Positions 35,179-48,708 of a stretch of 64,000 nucleotides of DNA are shown piece after piece. The stretch's first letter is position 1. Each line of letters starts with the position of its first letter. Location: the NCBI GenBank assembly GCA_002900995.3, contig CM035313.1:992001-1056000 (forward strand), read 5' to 3'. Below the pieces are notes generated by a model. That model did not search any database, was not told the DNA's origin, and worked only from the letters and a program-made list of their open reading frames with translations. A program made the translations under genes and the position numbers. The DNA is from Ganoderma boninense (Eukaryota; Basidiomycota; Agaricomycetes; Polyporales; Polyporaceae).

Positions 35179-37903
35179 ATGCCTCGGGCGAAGAAAGCAA
35201 GGCTTTCTGAGCCTGAACCTCACCCCGAAGCTGGCGCTGAAAGGAACACAAGCGGTGCCACTGCCGCTACAGACCCTGACGGTGGACAGACGAAACGGGC
35301 TCCTGCCCGTCGCAACATACGTGGACGGCGCGGTGGGCTCAAGGACATGCCAAACATGCCCCTTGATATCCTCATCGAGGTGCGTGCTTGATATCGATAT
35401 CCTTTGTCTCTTGTGTGGGTAATTACTGGCGCTAACTCGGTAACCATGATGAATGCACGCGAATGCACTGCCGCTGCAGATCTTCGGGCATATGCATCCG
35501 CGCGACCTTCTCAGCCTCGCGCGCACGACAAAGGACTTCCGCACGTTCCTGATGAGCCGGGACGCGGCGCCTTTCTGGAAGGCTGCGAGGGAGCAGGTCG
35601 AGGACCTCCCGGAATGTCCGGAGCACCTCAGTGAACCTGCGTTCGCCAACCTGGCCTTCTTCCCGTATTGCCATGTGAGTGTCAACATCTTACGGCCTTC
35701 GTGTGGTTGCTGAGAGTGTATTAACTACGCACTTTTTTTGTCGTGCAGGAGTGTCTCAAGCCCAACGTTAAGAGCACGCTTTGGGAGTTCGGCGTGCGGT
35801 ACTGCCCATCCTGCAAGGGAACACAGTACGCCGTTCGTTACAGCTGCCCGCACAGACTGTTTGATTGCTCACACTTTCACTTAGGCTTTCTAATGACTAC
35901 TACGAAATCAGGACCCTCGCAGATGCTGTAGTCCTGACGGGACAATCCTATCGCGAATTCTTAAATAGCATCCGAGCTCCAATGAGGTAGGGGACGTCCG
36001 CCCCTAGCTCCACTTCACGGCGGGCCGCTGATGTTGATATTTCCCGTCCTGTTCAGGAAGGGGTCGAGATACAAGGACGACCACTTTCAGGTTGCCGAGA
36101 TCAAGGAGTTCGATGCCAAGTGGAAGTCTCTGTCAACAGACGACGAGAAGAAAGCTTTCGTCGAGTTACGATTGGAAGCGGTGAAGAAAAGGAAGGATGT
36201 ATGCGTCGAATACCGTCTTGGAATCCTGCCCACGTTCTAAAAATGACACGCTGCAGCACGCGAAGCAGATGTATCAGTGGCAGAAGCGTCAGGAACAGAA
36301 CAGGTCCGACGAATTGGATGTGATCAGGGATGGACGCCTAGAAGCGTGAGTTATGCACTTGCGTCCGCGAAATGCTATCTAATAGCATTTGGTTTGAAGC
36401 ATCCGACAACGTCTGCGAGACGAGGGTTGGGCTGAAGAGCTGAACTTGATGGATGACATGGAAGAGTACGAACTCAGTCGGCACAGGTTGGCGCGCAAGA
36501 GTCAAAAGCTGACGGACTACGGTGGGTAACATCAGATATCTCGGATAGAATAACTGCTAATCTGTCGTCGACTAGGCTGGGCAAACATTCGCGATGAACT
36601 TCACAAGCACATGGAGAACGTTCGGACGAAGCGGCTCGCCCGTGAGCGTCTGCTGTTGACCTGCACGCGACTTGGCCGCTTACGCCAGGCACTCCTCGAG
36701 TATGACGCCGCACGAGTCCCCTTGTCAGCGGACACGGACTGGCAGCCTTTCTTTACCGACTATGCCTTCATGCCAACGTTCAGAGACCTTATGGAGTCGA
36801 GCGCTGAAAAGGAGGTCACCAAAGACGCGCTCCTCGAAATATGCGAGACACAACTGCCGACCCTACAGGCGCAATGGCGCGAAGATCGCAAGCGGGACTT
36901 TGCATGCACAGTCGTGAAGGGCGTTGGGACGTTCCCGGGGATGGACCTCCCCGAGGACGACGACGCGCTCCTCTCGCTCGCGATCACGACGTTCGACTGC
37001 AAGAGCTGCAGGCACAAGGGCCTCCGCTGGCCGCAGGTCCTCGCGCACCGCTGCGTGCGCCAGGTGTCATTCCTTGCGTTCTACTTCGGCGAGGTGGACA
37101 GGTACCGCGCCGCGATCGCGCGCACGTGCATCGAGCAAAGGGAGCAGCCGCCATGGCCGCAGGACCCGCCGTTCGACTTCAGCCCAAACTTGGACTTGAC
37201 GGTCGCAGCCATCCGCGCGTGCGGGCGCGACCCAGCAACCGCGACGGTGGAGGAGATGGATGGGTGCGGGGCAAGGCTGCTGTGCCGCGCTTGCGAGTCC
37301 CCGGGGCGGAGGGCCCTCGGCGCGTCGGCATTCGATTGGAAGAGTGCGGTAAGTGCCATCGTTCTTCGGGCTAATTCCTCTGGGATTGAGAACTGTGTGA
37401 GCTGATGGATTGAGGGGACCGCGGTGTAGGCGCGACACGGGCGGAACAGTCTCGATATTGATCTGTTTTTGCTCATGGAGGACCGGCACAAGCCTGAGTG
37501 GGTGCGCCTCGACGCAGAGCACGCGGAGAAGGTCCTGCAGCTGGAGATTGCCAAGAGGGAGAAGCTCGACGCGACGCCGCCTGGGTTAGTGAGCTTTGGG
37601 TGCACCAAGTGTCGCTACCGCGGCTCGCTCGACAAGTTCCAGGAACATTGTCAGAGGTGAGTGGCCATGTGCCTCATTTCCACGGATGGACGAGTTTTGA
37701 CGTTTTTGTGCGACAGGATGCACGACGTTGAGAACCCGCAGCTTGGGCCGGACTACTACCTGCACACGGACAATGCACCGTCTACTTTCTCTCCTATCAA
37801 GATATACCCCGAAGCCCGGCGTACCGAGCCCGCTGTTGTGGCTAATGTCGAGGCTGGGTACGGGTTTGTCGCCACCGTGTCGTTCCCGCGGCGTGCATTA
37901 TAG
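35179..37903 (+). CDS. F-box / C2H2-finger protein, paralogue C
   Basis: Ten exons (35179-35379, 35480-35674, 35749-35825, 35885-35986, 36057-36198, 36257-36345, 36400-36521, 36576-37348, 37430-37656, 37717-37903) give 704 aa, the longest of the four copies. A basic N-terminus leads into MPNMPLDILIE and IFGHMHPRDLLSLARTT, the F-box. Then follow CLKPN...YCPSCKG, coiled-coil exons, the helical domain, CKSCRHKGLRWPQVLAHRC, ARLLCRACES, a C2H2 finger (CTKC, then EHCQRMH), and a tail with IKIYPEARR. It is encoded on the plus strand, opposite to the tandem pair near 22-25 kb. SCF-type ubiquitin ligase adaptor function is inferred from the F-box; no target is evident. Confidence 0.86.
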
Positions 37904-38302
37904 TCTGGACAGTAAGTACCAGGATATGGTATCGTCTTGTCAGTGTCTTCCTAGTACCTGCGTAACTATACTTACCAATTATCAGTTAAGTTATTCGCTG
38001 TCTAGCTGTGGCCCACCAAACATTACTTCTACTTTTTGCTACCTTCATACTCACTTAAGTTTACTATTTAATTCACAAGTGCGGTTGTTGCGGAATGCCT
38101 TCAACGCTACTGCTGTGAGCTGTTTCTTTCTGTTCTCTTGTTCTTTAGACTTTATAGCCACCATGTGACGGACAAACATTGCATTGCTGACCCAGTCGAG
38201 CTACGTGACCCATATCGTCGGTCCTCCCGGCAAGTACTATACAAAAATAAAATAACCTCTCCAGGAGCCCTCCCAGAACTGTGCAAAAAGTGCATGTTAT
38301 CC
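37904..38302. other. Convergent 3' intergenic region
   Basis: 400 bp of AT-rich trailer sequence between two stops facing each other. Confidence 0.4.
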
Positions 38303-39829
38303 TCATGCGAACGTGAAAAGCTGGTTGCCAGAGGCGCTATCGGGAGACCCTGCCGACGGGGCAAGCGCGCCGTTGGTGATCGTGAAGAGCGTCTGGTTGT
38401 GACCGTTCTGGGGCACGAGCGGGATGTTCTTCGCCTCGCCGTTGAATGTGAACAGCTGCAGGCCCCACATCAGTCATTGACTTTCCCGTACTCAATGCAG
38501 ACGCCTACCTGCGAATCGGCGACGGCCCCACCCCCATCGGCGCGACCGCCGCACGAGAAGAGGATGACCTGGTCGCCGTCGGCGCGGCGCGGGTCGAAGT
38601 TCATGCAGCCCTGGGTGAGCGTGCTCACGAGGAGCGCGAAGCCGGGCTGGTCGTTGTGCACGCCCTTGGTGATCACGTCCCACTTCTGGCCCGCGCTTCC
38701 GTCGCACGCCTTTGCCTCGACCGGGATCAGGTTCTCCCGGAAGTCGCCTGCGGTCGCGTCAACTGAGAGACAGTTTCCGTCATTTGTCTGTTAGACGGGA
38801 ATGAGCGACGAGGTCTAGGAAAAGTGTGTAGGGGCCGGACGCACCTTGATGGACACGCTTGAGAGCGCGCGGGTCGCGGTGTTGTCGCGAGGGTTGGCTT
38901 CGGCGGCGGCGCTGGGGTTCAACACGACGCCGGCACGTGAAACGCTCACGGGGCCAGTAGTCGTCGACGTCGCCGTGGTCGATGTTGGTGGTGGCGTGGC
39001 CGTTGCCTGAGGCGCTGTGGACGTGGCTTCCGCAGGTGAGGAAGACGCTGCAGGGCTACCATCGCCGCCAAACGTGAACAACTGACGAAAACGCGAACCC
39101 GATCAATTATTATGATAACTCCGGATTTCGTGAGACACACCTCGTTACCACTTGCTTTGTCAGGCGAGCCTGACGTTTGGTCCAGGAGGTTGTTCTTGAC
39201 CGTCAGGACGGTCTGGTTGTTGCCGTTCTGTGGGACAAGCGGGAGCGGTCCCGATCCACCATTGAACGTGAAGAGCTGTGAATCGGTAACAGCTCCACCT
39301 GTAGTGCAACACATTCAATGGCACAGGAAGATATAAATGCGCCAATTTGTCTTACCACCATCAGCACGCCCGCCGCACGAGAAGAGGAGGACCTGGTTCC
39401 CGGCGGCGCGCCGAGGGTCAAAGTTCAGGCATGCCTGGGTCTGTCCTTCGGTCAGCACACAAGCGACGTAACGTCCTTTGTTGTTGCGGTACTCACCAAC
39501 GCGCTGACAATGAGAGCGGTCCCTGGACGATCGTTGTGTACGCCCTTGGTAATGACATCCCACTTCTGACCGTCAGAACCGTCGCATTTGCCGACTTGGA
39601 CGGGCGTGAGGTTCTCGCGGAAGTCGCCAGAACCACTGACGACGAAGAGGCACTGGCCGTCCGAGGTCTGGATCTCGGTGGACGAGAAGGGACGGGTCGC
39701 TGTGTCGTCTCGCTTCTGCGCCTCCGCGGTCGCACTGGGGTCGAGTGTGACAAGACGGGGCCTTAGAGGCAGGGCCCGGGCGAGTGCGCTACACAAAAGA
39801 AGGCTAGACACGGCAGAAACAAGATGCAT
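38303..39829 (-). CDS. Secreted protein with two beta-trefoil-like modules
   Basis: Six exons in transcription order (39497-39829, 39356-39440, 39141-39298, 38845-39081, 38509-38787, 38303-38455) give 414 aa. A signal peptide (MHLVSAVSSLLLCSALARA) is followed by two homologous modules separated by a Ser/Thr/Pro/Ala linker of about 40 residues, probably O-glycosylated. Both modules share GDFRENL.PV, GQKWDVITKGVHND and FDPRRADGDQVILFSCGG-type segments, then LFTFNG and LVPQNGxNQT. The QKW/QxW-like repeats suggest a ricin-B-type carbohydrate-binding trefoil fold; no catalytic toxin domain is present. It is most likely an extracellular or wall-associated binding protein. Introns sit at equivalent points of the modules, so the gene arose by internal duplication. 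Confidence 0.82.
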
Positions 39830-41727
39830 GGTGTGGGAGCAGCGTCGAGCTGTGTATGTATGGAAAGAGCGTCAAGCGTGAGCGGTCGTGGAGAAGACGG
39901 GAACTGGCCCCAAGAAGTGAAAGAATGAGCGTGTAGAGGAACCCTCGTCAAGAGGCAGGAGCTGGTCAAGGGAGGAAATTGAACATCAGGGACTTTTATT
40001 CGGAGGCGGGCGCGAATCATCTGTCAATTCGGCGGTAGTGATTCTGAAAGGAACAGGATGCCGATCATGATGGAGGAAGCTTTAGCGTTCCCAGACCATA
40101 CATATGCAAGACTTGGCAACGCTTACAGCAATGATTCCACATGTGCCACAGCCACTGTACAGCCTTGCCTCTGATGATTATTTTCCCAAGCATCTCCTGT
40201 AACCACGAATCCTGGCCAGAAATTGTTCGAGCCCAAAACGCAATCATCCCTACAATCGCACATTCGCTATCGCCATCAGACCGTGTGGGTGCGCGATTTC
40301 AAGGCTCACGTACGTATTTGCGAACAGACGTAACTGCGTATCGCCGGCCCGACGTTGGGCGAACATCCCCGGGGTGTCAGCCAAGACGGAGTGCATTATT
40401 GAAGTCGGTCTTGGACTCACCGGTCTCTCTCAGTCGTTCCCCACCACCACAAGGCAGGGTAGGCCAGCTTGAACACGTAAGTATAGGGCCGACGTAAGAT
40501 CTTCGGGTGAGTAGCTGGAGACTTGAGTAAGAACTCGCTGAGGACGGTTGAATGAAGGACGCTCTCTTGAGCATTGGCCCATTAACGAGCAGCTAGGATC
40601 AGGCACCATCTATCCAGATCACATCATTCTGACATGAGGAAACTGTTGATGAGAAATGCGTCTCTGTGAACAGGTCATCATCACCTACATCGTAACACAA
40701 CGTCCTGCAGAACGCTCGCCGAGTCTCCGTGACCGTCGCCGATCGTTGTATGGTTCTTATCAACGCGGATGAGCATCCGTAGGATCTGTTGAATAACTGT
40801 ATCGGCCCACACGGCGAATTACCCCTTGCGTTGGCTTGGGTTGGGCGCAGAATTTGATGGCTATTCATGGCCTTGGACCGCCGCTATGCATTGTTCAGGG
40901 GAAAGATAGTTACAGGTGCTGGCATTCTTTAGGATAAAATTCGGACAGCTAGTCGGCCGAGAACGACTTAGGAGCGACTTGCAGAGGAAAATACTCATCT
41001 GAGAATGCCCTGTCCCTCAGGTTTTTACGACGGGGTTATAAATCCAGGTGCTGCTTACACCCGGCGATTCTTGAGAGGTTGGTATGATCCATACGTCCAC
41101 ATTCCCTTCCGATATCAAGATACGAGGGCGGTCAGCCAAATTATGGTCGTTCTCCCTCTAGGCAACAAGGGCATCTATCATCTGCCTTGTGAACCCAGGC
41201 CAACGTTGAATTTTGAGCTAGTCCTTTGTACTCACCTTCGTATGCTGGAACCTTCTGTCGCCGTCCGTGGCTCCGCAGCACATGCCCTTCATGATCGCCT
41301 CTAACGGCTGCGGGGTAGTTTCGCCATCGTTCCATCGACTATATGCGCTTGTAGTGAATGTTTTCCTGTAGTCCCGTGCATGTCTGAAGAGTACGGAATG
41401 AGTTTGAGTGGTGTGAACGGACAGGGTGGACAAAAAGTCCCGCGAAGGTTTTGAGGGGCTAGCGCCAAATGGCACGTGGCCTGATATGATCTGTGGAGTT
41501 GGCTGTGCAAAGGCTCGAGCTCGCCGTTCTCCTCCTCCTCAACGTCTCCGGCCTCCTCTTTGTTGTCTCTATTGTCTGGCGGGTAGCTCACAGGCCCGCG
41601 CACGACGCGAGGCAGACATCGCCCTCCCTCTCCTCTATCCCTGCTCCTTTCCTCTCCTTCTTCACCTCGTTTCTGCTGCGCCACGCCACTCATTCTGGGA
41701 CGCCACTCGCCAACTTGCCATTTCACC
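39830..41727. other. 1.9-kb divergent intergenic region
   Basis: Lies between the secreted trefoil gene and ELL. Only short ORFs without domains are present. A pyrimidine-rich tract at about 41520-41725 precedes the ELL start and is a usual fungal core-promoter feature. Confidence 0.45.
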
Positions 41728-44378
41728 ATGCCTCTCCCACCGAACAGCACCCTCATCCTCCAAGGCCAACCCCGGCCGGAAGATACCACCCTCTCACACC
41801 TCAAGCCCAAGAAAGCCATGCTCATTCGCATGTCTCAGGAGACCTTCGAAGCGCTTAAGGATGGCGAAAATCACAGCAAGGTCGAGTTTGATTTCGGAAA
41901 GACCCCCGTACGCACCCTATACACTATTCAGCTACTGCCTGTATTATCTAACATGCATATAGGGACTCTACATCGGCAACACGTTCTATCCAGTGATGCC
42001 GACCCAAGAACACTCGATCCACGAGATGTACATCCGGGTGCAGCAAGCCTCGAAGCAGAACGTGCCGCTCAAACCGTATGCGACTGTGGTCGGCAAGTTC
42101 AGGGTCCAGCGCGAGCTCGGCGAGAAGGTCCAGGAGACCGTCCGGGACCGCACTCTCGAGGCCGAGAAGCAGCGCACGGAGCGCAAGGCCATCTTCCTCG
42201 ACGCCCCTCCCGCCCTTCCTGCTCACAGCTCCAGGCCTAAGGCCAAAAAGCAGGCGGTGTCCACCAGTCGGACAGCATTTCAAGCGAAGAGCTATGTGTC
42301 GAAGGCATCACCACTTGCCAGCTCCAGCTCCCGAACTGCACCACCGCCTTCCGGCTCGAGTTCCCGAACGAATGCACCACCCCCGGCCAGCTCGAGTTCC
42401 CGAACGAATGAACCGCCGCTTCCAAGCTCGAGCTCCCGAACATCGACTGTATCAACCCCTGTCACGTCAAGCACCGACCGGGATACAAGGATGCGTCTCA
42501 TTCATTGTCTGGCCCTGAACCCACGGCCCGCATCAGTGGTGCTCATCTTGTGCTTGGGGAAGAAGCGGACGGAGGAGCAGGAGCAGGAAATCATGGCGTT
42601 GTTGGAACAAGTGAGTAGTACCACTCATCTGGGTCGGCCTCGTTTCAATAGAACGCGTTCAATAGGTAGCCGAGCACCCGCCCACAGCGAGAAGAAGCGA
42701 GGGCTCTTCTCTGTGGCAGCTGAAGCTCGAGACATGGCGCGAAGTGCGGCCATACGAGTTCACCAAATACAACGCCGAGGATATGAACAACGTGGCGCGC
42801 CAAGCGCGGCTGAATTTCAAGATGATGAAGATACCCGAAACTGACCCCATTTGGAACTACGTGAATTACCGCAACACGTCGAGCGCGGCGCCTGGCCCCA
42901 GCGCTCCGGAGAAGAACGGCGTCGTAATGACGAAGAACGCGAAGAAAACGAAGACGGGAGAAACCACACGGAAGAGGGTGTCGGATATCGCGATCCCTTC
43001 GAAGGATGAAAGCGGGAAGGGTAAGGTACGGGATACAGACGAGGGGAGTGCGGCAGGGACGCCAACTTCCGCGACGCGACCGGCGGCACGCAGGTTGCCG
43101 GGCTCTGGCTTCAGGGCGAAGCCGTCCGCCACGCCACCCATCATGGAGCCCCGCGCGAACTCACCCCTGCCGCCACCGAAGAAGACAGCGTCTGCCGATG
43201 CTCGTGAGGGCAAGCGCTCCGCGCCAGAAGCTTCGAGTTCTGCGAAGGCGGTGGCTCCGTCTCCAGCGCAGGAGTCGCGATCGAGTTCTGTCGCAGCGGC
43301 TGCTGCGAAGATACGCAAGCGGGACAAGGAAGGTCCGGGACTCTCAAGTACTTCTCGTTCCGTTGATAGCCGACGGGAGGATCGGGACCGAGACAGGGAG
43401 CGGGAACGGGAGCGCGTGCGTGAACGCGACAGCGCAGCGGACGAGAAACCTCGCATGAAGGAGCGCGCATCACCTGTCCCTCCCCCTCCCCCTCCCGCGC
43501 TACCATCCTTCAAGCGTAAAAAGCGGCCAGAGGACGGGAATGACTCCGAATTTTCGGAGCGCGAGCGTCCCCTTAGCGCGAGTCTTTCGAAGAAACGCAA
43601 GCTTGACGCTGATTCGCAAGCAAGTCCTGCGCGGGGCAGAGACTTGTCGTTACCCAAGAAGCCCATTATTCGGGAGTCGTCCCCCCTTGCACCCCCGCGC
43701 CCGAAGATCAAGAAAGAGCCGTCTCCCTTTTCAATTGCATTCTCCCCGCCGCGGTCTTCACTGCCTCCGAATCCTCGTTCATCATTGCCGCCCAAACCAC
43801 CAGTTGCGGAGAAGCAGCAGTCTTCCTCATCTACCTCCAGCGGCAAGGTGTCTCGGACCGTCGAAAACGCTCCGCCACCGCGTACCTCTGGCAAGTCCAA
43901 GCGCAAATCTCCCATTTATACGTCATCATCCGAAGATGAGTCCGAGGCCTCCGTGCCCGTCTCGCGCACCCGAAATCGCGCTCCATTGCGCGACGCGCCA
44001 TCCGAAGAGCCCCCAGTCAAGCGGTCTCGCCCGACCGCCGCGGCACACGTCTCGCGCTTCAAACCGCGCACCCTCCCATCTGACCTCCCGTCGCTGCGCA
44101 AGTACTACAAGCTATGCTACAGCCGGTATATGGATCTCTTTGGGGAGGCGAAGAAGCGCCGCGAGCGGATTCAGCGCATGCTGAAACGCGTTGATAGCAC
44201 GAGAGAAAGGGGGGAGGAGAGCGCAAGGAGCGACGAGGACAACGACGACCTCGTGCCAGAGGTGTTGGCGGGTTTCATGGACGAGATGAACGCGGTGTCG
44301 CAGGAGATGAAGAAGGTGATGAAGGAGTGGAAGAAGCTGGGTGGAAAGGTGGAGGGGGGGAAGCCCGTGCTAGAATGA
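41728..44378 (+). CDS. RNA polymerase II elongation factor ELL-like
   Basis: Three exons (41728-41907, 41963-42610, 42666-44378) give 846 aa. The N-terminal region has the fungal ELL pattern: ILQGQPRPEDTTLSHLKPKK, MLIRMSQETFEAL, GLYIGNTFYPVMP, then RLIHCLALNPRPASVVL, GKKRTEEQEQEIMALLEQVAE and LKLETWREVRPYEF. The next 400 residues are a disordered Ser/Pro/Arg-rich region with several basic nuclear-signal-like runs. The last 110 residues (LPSLRKYYKLCYSRYMDLF, then a Glu/Lys helix) are helical, as in the C-terminal domain of ELL proteins. ELL suppresses Pol II pausing in the nucleus. The start is the first ATG after the CT-rich leader. Confidence 0.87.
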
Positions 44379-45258
44379 TCGACGTCGTTGCCAGTTCATC
44401 GGCGGTTGAGTGCGAGACTCGGTTGTGCGCCTGCGGCGGACATATGGTCTTTGGATGACCTGTGTGCGTGGTGGGTCTTGTTTTCGTTAGAATGCTTTAG
44501 ATGTCGCTGTGATGCTGCTATTTACTGTATCTCTAGTTTTCCGAAGTCATTTTGGAGCTGCGACTCCGAGATCGTCAAAGTCTCTGGCCCCTTGTGATCG
44601 AGGTATACTTCGTAACCGCTTCGTAAGTTTGACTGCAAGCCACGCGAGAGCTTTCTCTCTTTCGCTGGCATCTCCCTCAGCCGTGGTTTGGAGGTTTCTT
44701 TTCCTTCGTTGCGCTTTCACCTCAACTCTGTCAGGTCATGTGACACAAAGCTGGCGTAAACATTCGGCGTCAAATCGAGCCGCAACGTTTTGCATTCGAA
44801 CTGCGGGTACGTACCGTCCTTCTTGCTTAGAAGAGCGGCATATACTGGTGTGCGGTCAGTATTAATCTCATTTTTTTTCAGGTTACATATTGAAATAACC
44901 GTAAGGCAGGGCATTCTAGTAATGTCGACGCTGGAGAGCATGAACCAGGCATGAGCATAGATACAGTAGGTTTGGCTAGGTGGTTTTATGCCTGCACTGA
45001 AGTGGGTTGATACACTGCTGGCGAATATCTAAGGTGCGTCAGGGTGAGTCTTGAAAGGCGTGTGTCATGGGGTGTCACTAACTGGAAGAGTGACTCGGCC
45101 GCAGCGGAACCGAGGGCATCTAGCGGCTGTGAGAAAGGTATGAGTATATGAAGGCTGCGATCCTATCCATTCTGCTGCAAGACCATCGTCATTCGTCGTG
45201 CCCTGAACACAACACATCCACAGCCCCCTCTTGGTATCAGTGCTTGCTTTTCGTCGCA
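44379..45258. other. Intergenic DNA, ELL to SF3B1
   Basis: 880 bp, no supported gene. It holds the ELL trailer and SF3B1 promoter. Confidence 0.4.
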
Positions 45259-48200
45259 ATGACGTCTTCGAGGTTCCTCGACTCGTTTACCGCTCCGAAG
45301 GATATCCTCGCCGAAATGGCTACTGGAATAGCCGCGGAACCCCTCCCTTCTACCGCTCCTAGCCGCCAAATCGCCGCTCGCCAGTCCGAATATCACAACC
45401 GCCGCTTCGATCGCAAGGGACACCAGAGCGGCGACGCATTCAAGGCTGTGGAAGAGGGCCAAGCCGTCCTAGGAGGATATCAGGATGCGATGAGGCTGCA
45501 ACGCCTGGAGAGGGAGGAGACCAGAGTGAGCCATGCAATCGAGAGAAAGGTTGAGGCAGAGGGGAAGATGGACATCGACAAAACGCCCACGCCCTCGCAT
45601 GTCGATATGGAGGAAGTGGAGGGGCAAGGACTGGTGCGGAAGCGGCGCTGGGATGCCGTCGAAACCGAGGTGCAGGATAGTCATGGTGAGTGGTCTCAGG
45701 AGGTTGTCGTGGGCAGCATGCCGAAGAAGCAGCGTTCTAGATGGGATGAGCCTCCCCCCATTGTTGCGGTCAACGATCCGGGCCTGAAGAAGACGTCGCG
45801 ATGGGGTCAGGCCCCTACAGTTAGTGGGATGTCGTCCCCCTTCCTCATGACTGAACCATGCACCAATCAAGTGGGCATACCTCGCGGATATCTCACAGAC
45901 CAAAACCTCGACGCTCTAATCCCCGCAACGGGGTACATCATTGTCACACCTCCCGCTGGACACCAACCGTTTACCCATGCCCACAAGCTCGCCGAAACTC
46001 CTACCGTGCCTGAGGAAGGATTCCACATTAAGAAGGCTTCTGATGCCGCGGGGACTAATCTCATACCAGAGCTGCCGACCGACGTTCCTGATATCGGACC
46101 GCTAGCATTCTGCAAGCAGGAGGACGCCCAATACTTCGCATTGGTGATGAAGGCGGAGGACGAGAGGGCATTCTCGGTAGACGAGTTGAAGGAGCGCAAG
46201 ATCCTCCGCCTCCTTCTCAAGATCAAGAACGGCTCGCCTACTATGCGCAAGGTCGCCCTCCGTCAGATCACAGACAAAGCTCGCGAGTTCGGAGCCGGTC
46301 CGTTATTCGACAAAATCCTCCCGTTGCTCATGGAGCGCACACTCGAGCACCAAGAGCGCCACTTGCTGGTCAAGGTGATCGATCGCATTCTCTATAAGCT
46401 CGACGACCTCGTCCGGCCGTACGTGCACAAGATCCTCGTCGTCATCGAGCCCCTTCTCATCGACGATGACCATTACGCACGGGTCGAGGGCCGCGAGATC
46501 ATCTCCAACCTGGCGAAGGCCGCCGGCCTCGCGCACATGATCTCGACTATGCGTCCTGACATTGACCACGCAGATGAGTACGTGCGCAACACTACCGCGC
46601 GCGCATTCGCTGTTGTCGCTTTGGCGCTCGGGGTCCCCTCACTTCTCCCATTCTTCAAGGCAGTTTGTCGTAGCAGGAAGTCCTGGCAGGCGCGCCATAC
46701 CGGTGCTCGCATCGTCCAGCAGATTGCCATCCTCACGGGATGCGGCATCCTTCCACATCTGCGTGCCCTAGTCGACTGCATAGGGCGCGGACTCGAAGAT
46801 GAACAACCGAAGGTCCGCACGATGAACGCACTGGCCTTCGCTGCCCTCGCGGAGGCGGCAGCCCCGTATGGCATCGAGTCGTTTGACACTGTCCTGAAAT
46901 CGCTGTGGCTTGGCGTCCGCGTGCACCGAGGGAAGAACCTCGCCGCTTTCCTCAAGGCCGCCGGGTCCGTCCTCCCCCTCATGGACCCTGATCGTGCTGG
47001 CACATACGTCAAGCAACTCTCCAGCGTGTTGGTAAAGGTGTTCCGCACTGCTGACGAGGAGATGAAGAGGATCGTGCTCAAAGTACTCCAGCAGTGCGTG
47101 GCGACTGAAGGCGTCACTGCTGAACAGATCAAGGCCGATTTTCTACCTCACTTTTTCGATGCGTTCTGGGTGCGGAGATTGGCTCTCGATCGGAGGAGCT
47201 ACCGTCAGGTCGTCGAGACAACTGTCGAGCTTGCGCAGAAGGCTGGCGCGTCAGAGATCATACTCAGGATCGTTGATGGCTTGAAGGATGGCTCCGAACC
47301 ATTCAGGAAGATGGTTGCAGAGTCCGTCATGAAGATCGTCGCATCCTCCGGAGTGTCCGACATCGACGAGCGCCTGGAGATCCGGCTTGTCGACGGTATC
47401 CTTTTCGCATTCCAGGAGCAGGTGACAGAGGACCCGGTGGTGCTGGACGCGTTCGGCACCATCGTGAACGTACTCGGAATCCGCGTACGTCCCTACCTCA
47501 CCCAGATCGTTTCGACCATCATCTGGCGCCTGAACAACAAGAGCGCGAAGGTCCGCCAGCAGGCTGCCGACCTCGTAACGCGCATTGCCATCACCGTCCA
47601 GCGTTGCGGTGGGGATATGCTCTTGAACAAGCTTGGACTTGTACTCTTCGAGCAGCTTGGCGAGGAGTATCCAGATACTCTTGGATCAATTGTCTCCGCT
47701 CTGGGTGCAGTCGCGAACGTAGTCGGTATGACGCAGTTGAACCCTCCAGTGAAGGACCTTCGTGAGTCCCACATACTATTATATCTATTCTATTCAAACG
47801 AAGTACTCACCGCATCGTGTCTATCCGAGTTTTTAGTCCCTCACCTGACGCCCATCCTCCGCAACCGTCACGAAAAGGTACAGGAAGCGACCATCAACCT
47901 GATTGGCCGCATCGCTGACAGAGGCGCAGAATTCGTTTCCGCCCGCGAGTGGATGCGGATTTGCTTCGAACTCCTCTGTCTCATCAAGTCGCACAAGAAG
48001 ACTATCCGCCGCGCGGCCGTCAACACGTTCGGCTACATCGCAAAGAGCGTCGGGCCGGCAGATGTCATCCAGATCCTCCTCACGAACCTTCGTGTGCAAG
48101 ACCGCCAGAGCCGGGTCCTAAGCGCCATCGCCATCGCCATCGTTGCGGAGACCTGTGGCCCCTTCACCTGCATCCCGGCGATCCTGAATGAATACCGCGC

Positions 48201-48708
48201 CGCGGAGCTTAACGTGCGCACGGGCTGCCTCAAGGCGCTCACGTTCGTCTTCGAGTACATCGGGCCGCAGGCGGTGTTCTACGCCGACGCTGTTGTCGCT
48301 CTGCTCGAAGACGCGCTGACGGAACGCGACGCCATCCATCGGCAGACGGCGAGTACGATCGTGCGGCGCCTCGCTGTGAACACCGCGGGAATGGGGTGCG
48401 AGGACACCATGGTGCACCTCATGAACCTGGTCTGGCCGAACTGCTTCGAGACGGCGCCACACGTCGTGCGGGAGGTCATGGCGGCGCTCGATGCGATGCG
48501 GGTCGTGCTGGGCCCAGGGGTCGTGCTGAGCTACGTGCTGCAGGGCCTGTTCCACCCCGCACGGCGTGTGAGGGAGGTGTACTGGCGGGTGTACAACGCG
48601 CTGTATGTGGGCGCCGCCGACGCGCTTGTGCCGTTCTACCCGGATGCTGGGGCGCTGAGCGAGGGGAGGAACGTGTTTGATCGGTGTTGTGTCCAGGTCT
48701 TCATTTGA
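45259..48708 (+). CDS. HSH155: Splicing factor 3B subunit 1 (SF3B1/Hsh155)
   Basis: Two exons (45259-47761, 47837-48708) give 1124 aa. The 75-bp intron is in frame and stop-free, but the conserved core (VKDLL, then [15 protein letters not shown]) requires removal. The N-terminal part carries three RW motifs (Trp131, Trp162, Trp182) of the U2AF-ligand type. From about residue 300 the protein is a HEAT-repeat superhelix, including EDEQPKVRT with the lysine equivalent to human K700, and [11 protein letters not shown]. The C-terminus ends [17 protein letters not shown] and NVFDR as in the family. It is the core of the U2 snRNP SF3b complex that holds the branch-point helix. The ATG chosen ([10 protein letters not shown]) is preferred over an in-frame upstream ATG at 45148, because the intervening residues are not family-like. 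Confidence 0.95.
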   Translation: MTSSRFLDSFTAPKDILAEMATGIAAEPLPSTAPSRQIAARQSEYHNRRFDRKGHQSGDAFKAVEEGQAVLGGYQDAMRLQRLEREETRVSHAIERKVEAEGKMDIDKTPTPSHVDMEEVEGQGLVRKRRWDAVETEVQDSHGEWSQEVVVGSMPKKQRSRWDEPPPIVAVNDPGLKKTSRWGQAPTVSGMSSPFLMTEPCTNQVGIPRGYLTDQNLDALIPATGYIIVTPPAGHQPFTHAHKLAETPTVPEEGFHIKKASDAAGTNLIPELPTDVPDIGPLAFCKQEDAQYFALVMKAEDERAFSVDELKERKILRLLLKIKNGSPTMRKVALRQITDKAREFGAGPLFDKILPLLMERTLEHQERHLLVKVIDRILYKLDDLVRPYVHKILVVIEPLLIDDDHYARVEGREIISNLAKAAGLAHMISTMRPDIDHADEYVRNTTARAFAVVALALGVPSLLPFFKAVCRSRKSWQARHTGARIVQQIAILTGCGILPHLRALVDCIGRGLEDEQPKVRTMNALAFAALAEAAAPYGIESFDTVLKSLWLGVRVHRGKNLAAFLKAAGSVLPLMDPDRAGTYVKQLSSVLVKVFRTADEEMKRIVLKVLQQCVATEGVTAEQIKADFLPHFFDAFWVRRLALDRRSYRQVVETTVELAQKAGASEIILRIVDGLKDGSEPFRKMVAESVMKIVASSGVSDIDERLEIRLVDGILFAFQEQVTEDPVVLDAFGTIVNVLGIRVRPYLTQIVSTIIWRLNNKSAKVRQQAADLVTRIAITVQRCGGDMLLNKLGLVLFEQLGEEYPDTLGSIVSALGAVANVVGMTQLNPPVKDLRESHILLYLFYSNEVLTASCLSEFLVPHLTPILRNRHEKVQEATINLIGRIADRGAEFVSAREWMRICFELLCLIKSHKKTIRRAAVNTFGYIAKSVGPADVIQILLTNLRVQDRQSRVLSAIAIAIVAETCGPFTCIPAILNEYRAAELNVRTGCLKALTFVFEYIGPQAVFYADAVVALLEDALTERDAIHRQTASTIVRRLAVNTAGMGCEDTMVHLMNLVWPNCFETAPHVVREVMAALDAMRVVLGPGVVLSYVLQGLFHPARRVREVYWRVYNALYVGAADALVPFYPDAGALSEGRNVFDRCCVQVFI

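Noticed and set aside
38303..39829. Toxin of the ricin type
   Set aside because: Only the carbohydrate-binding-like trefoil pattern is present; there is no catalytic chain and the protein is a duplicated secreted module.
47762..47836. SF3B1 as a single-exon gene
   Set aside because: The frame is open, but the extra 25 residues interrupt a highly conserved HEAT repeat and are bounded by GTGAGT and TTTTAG.
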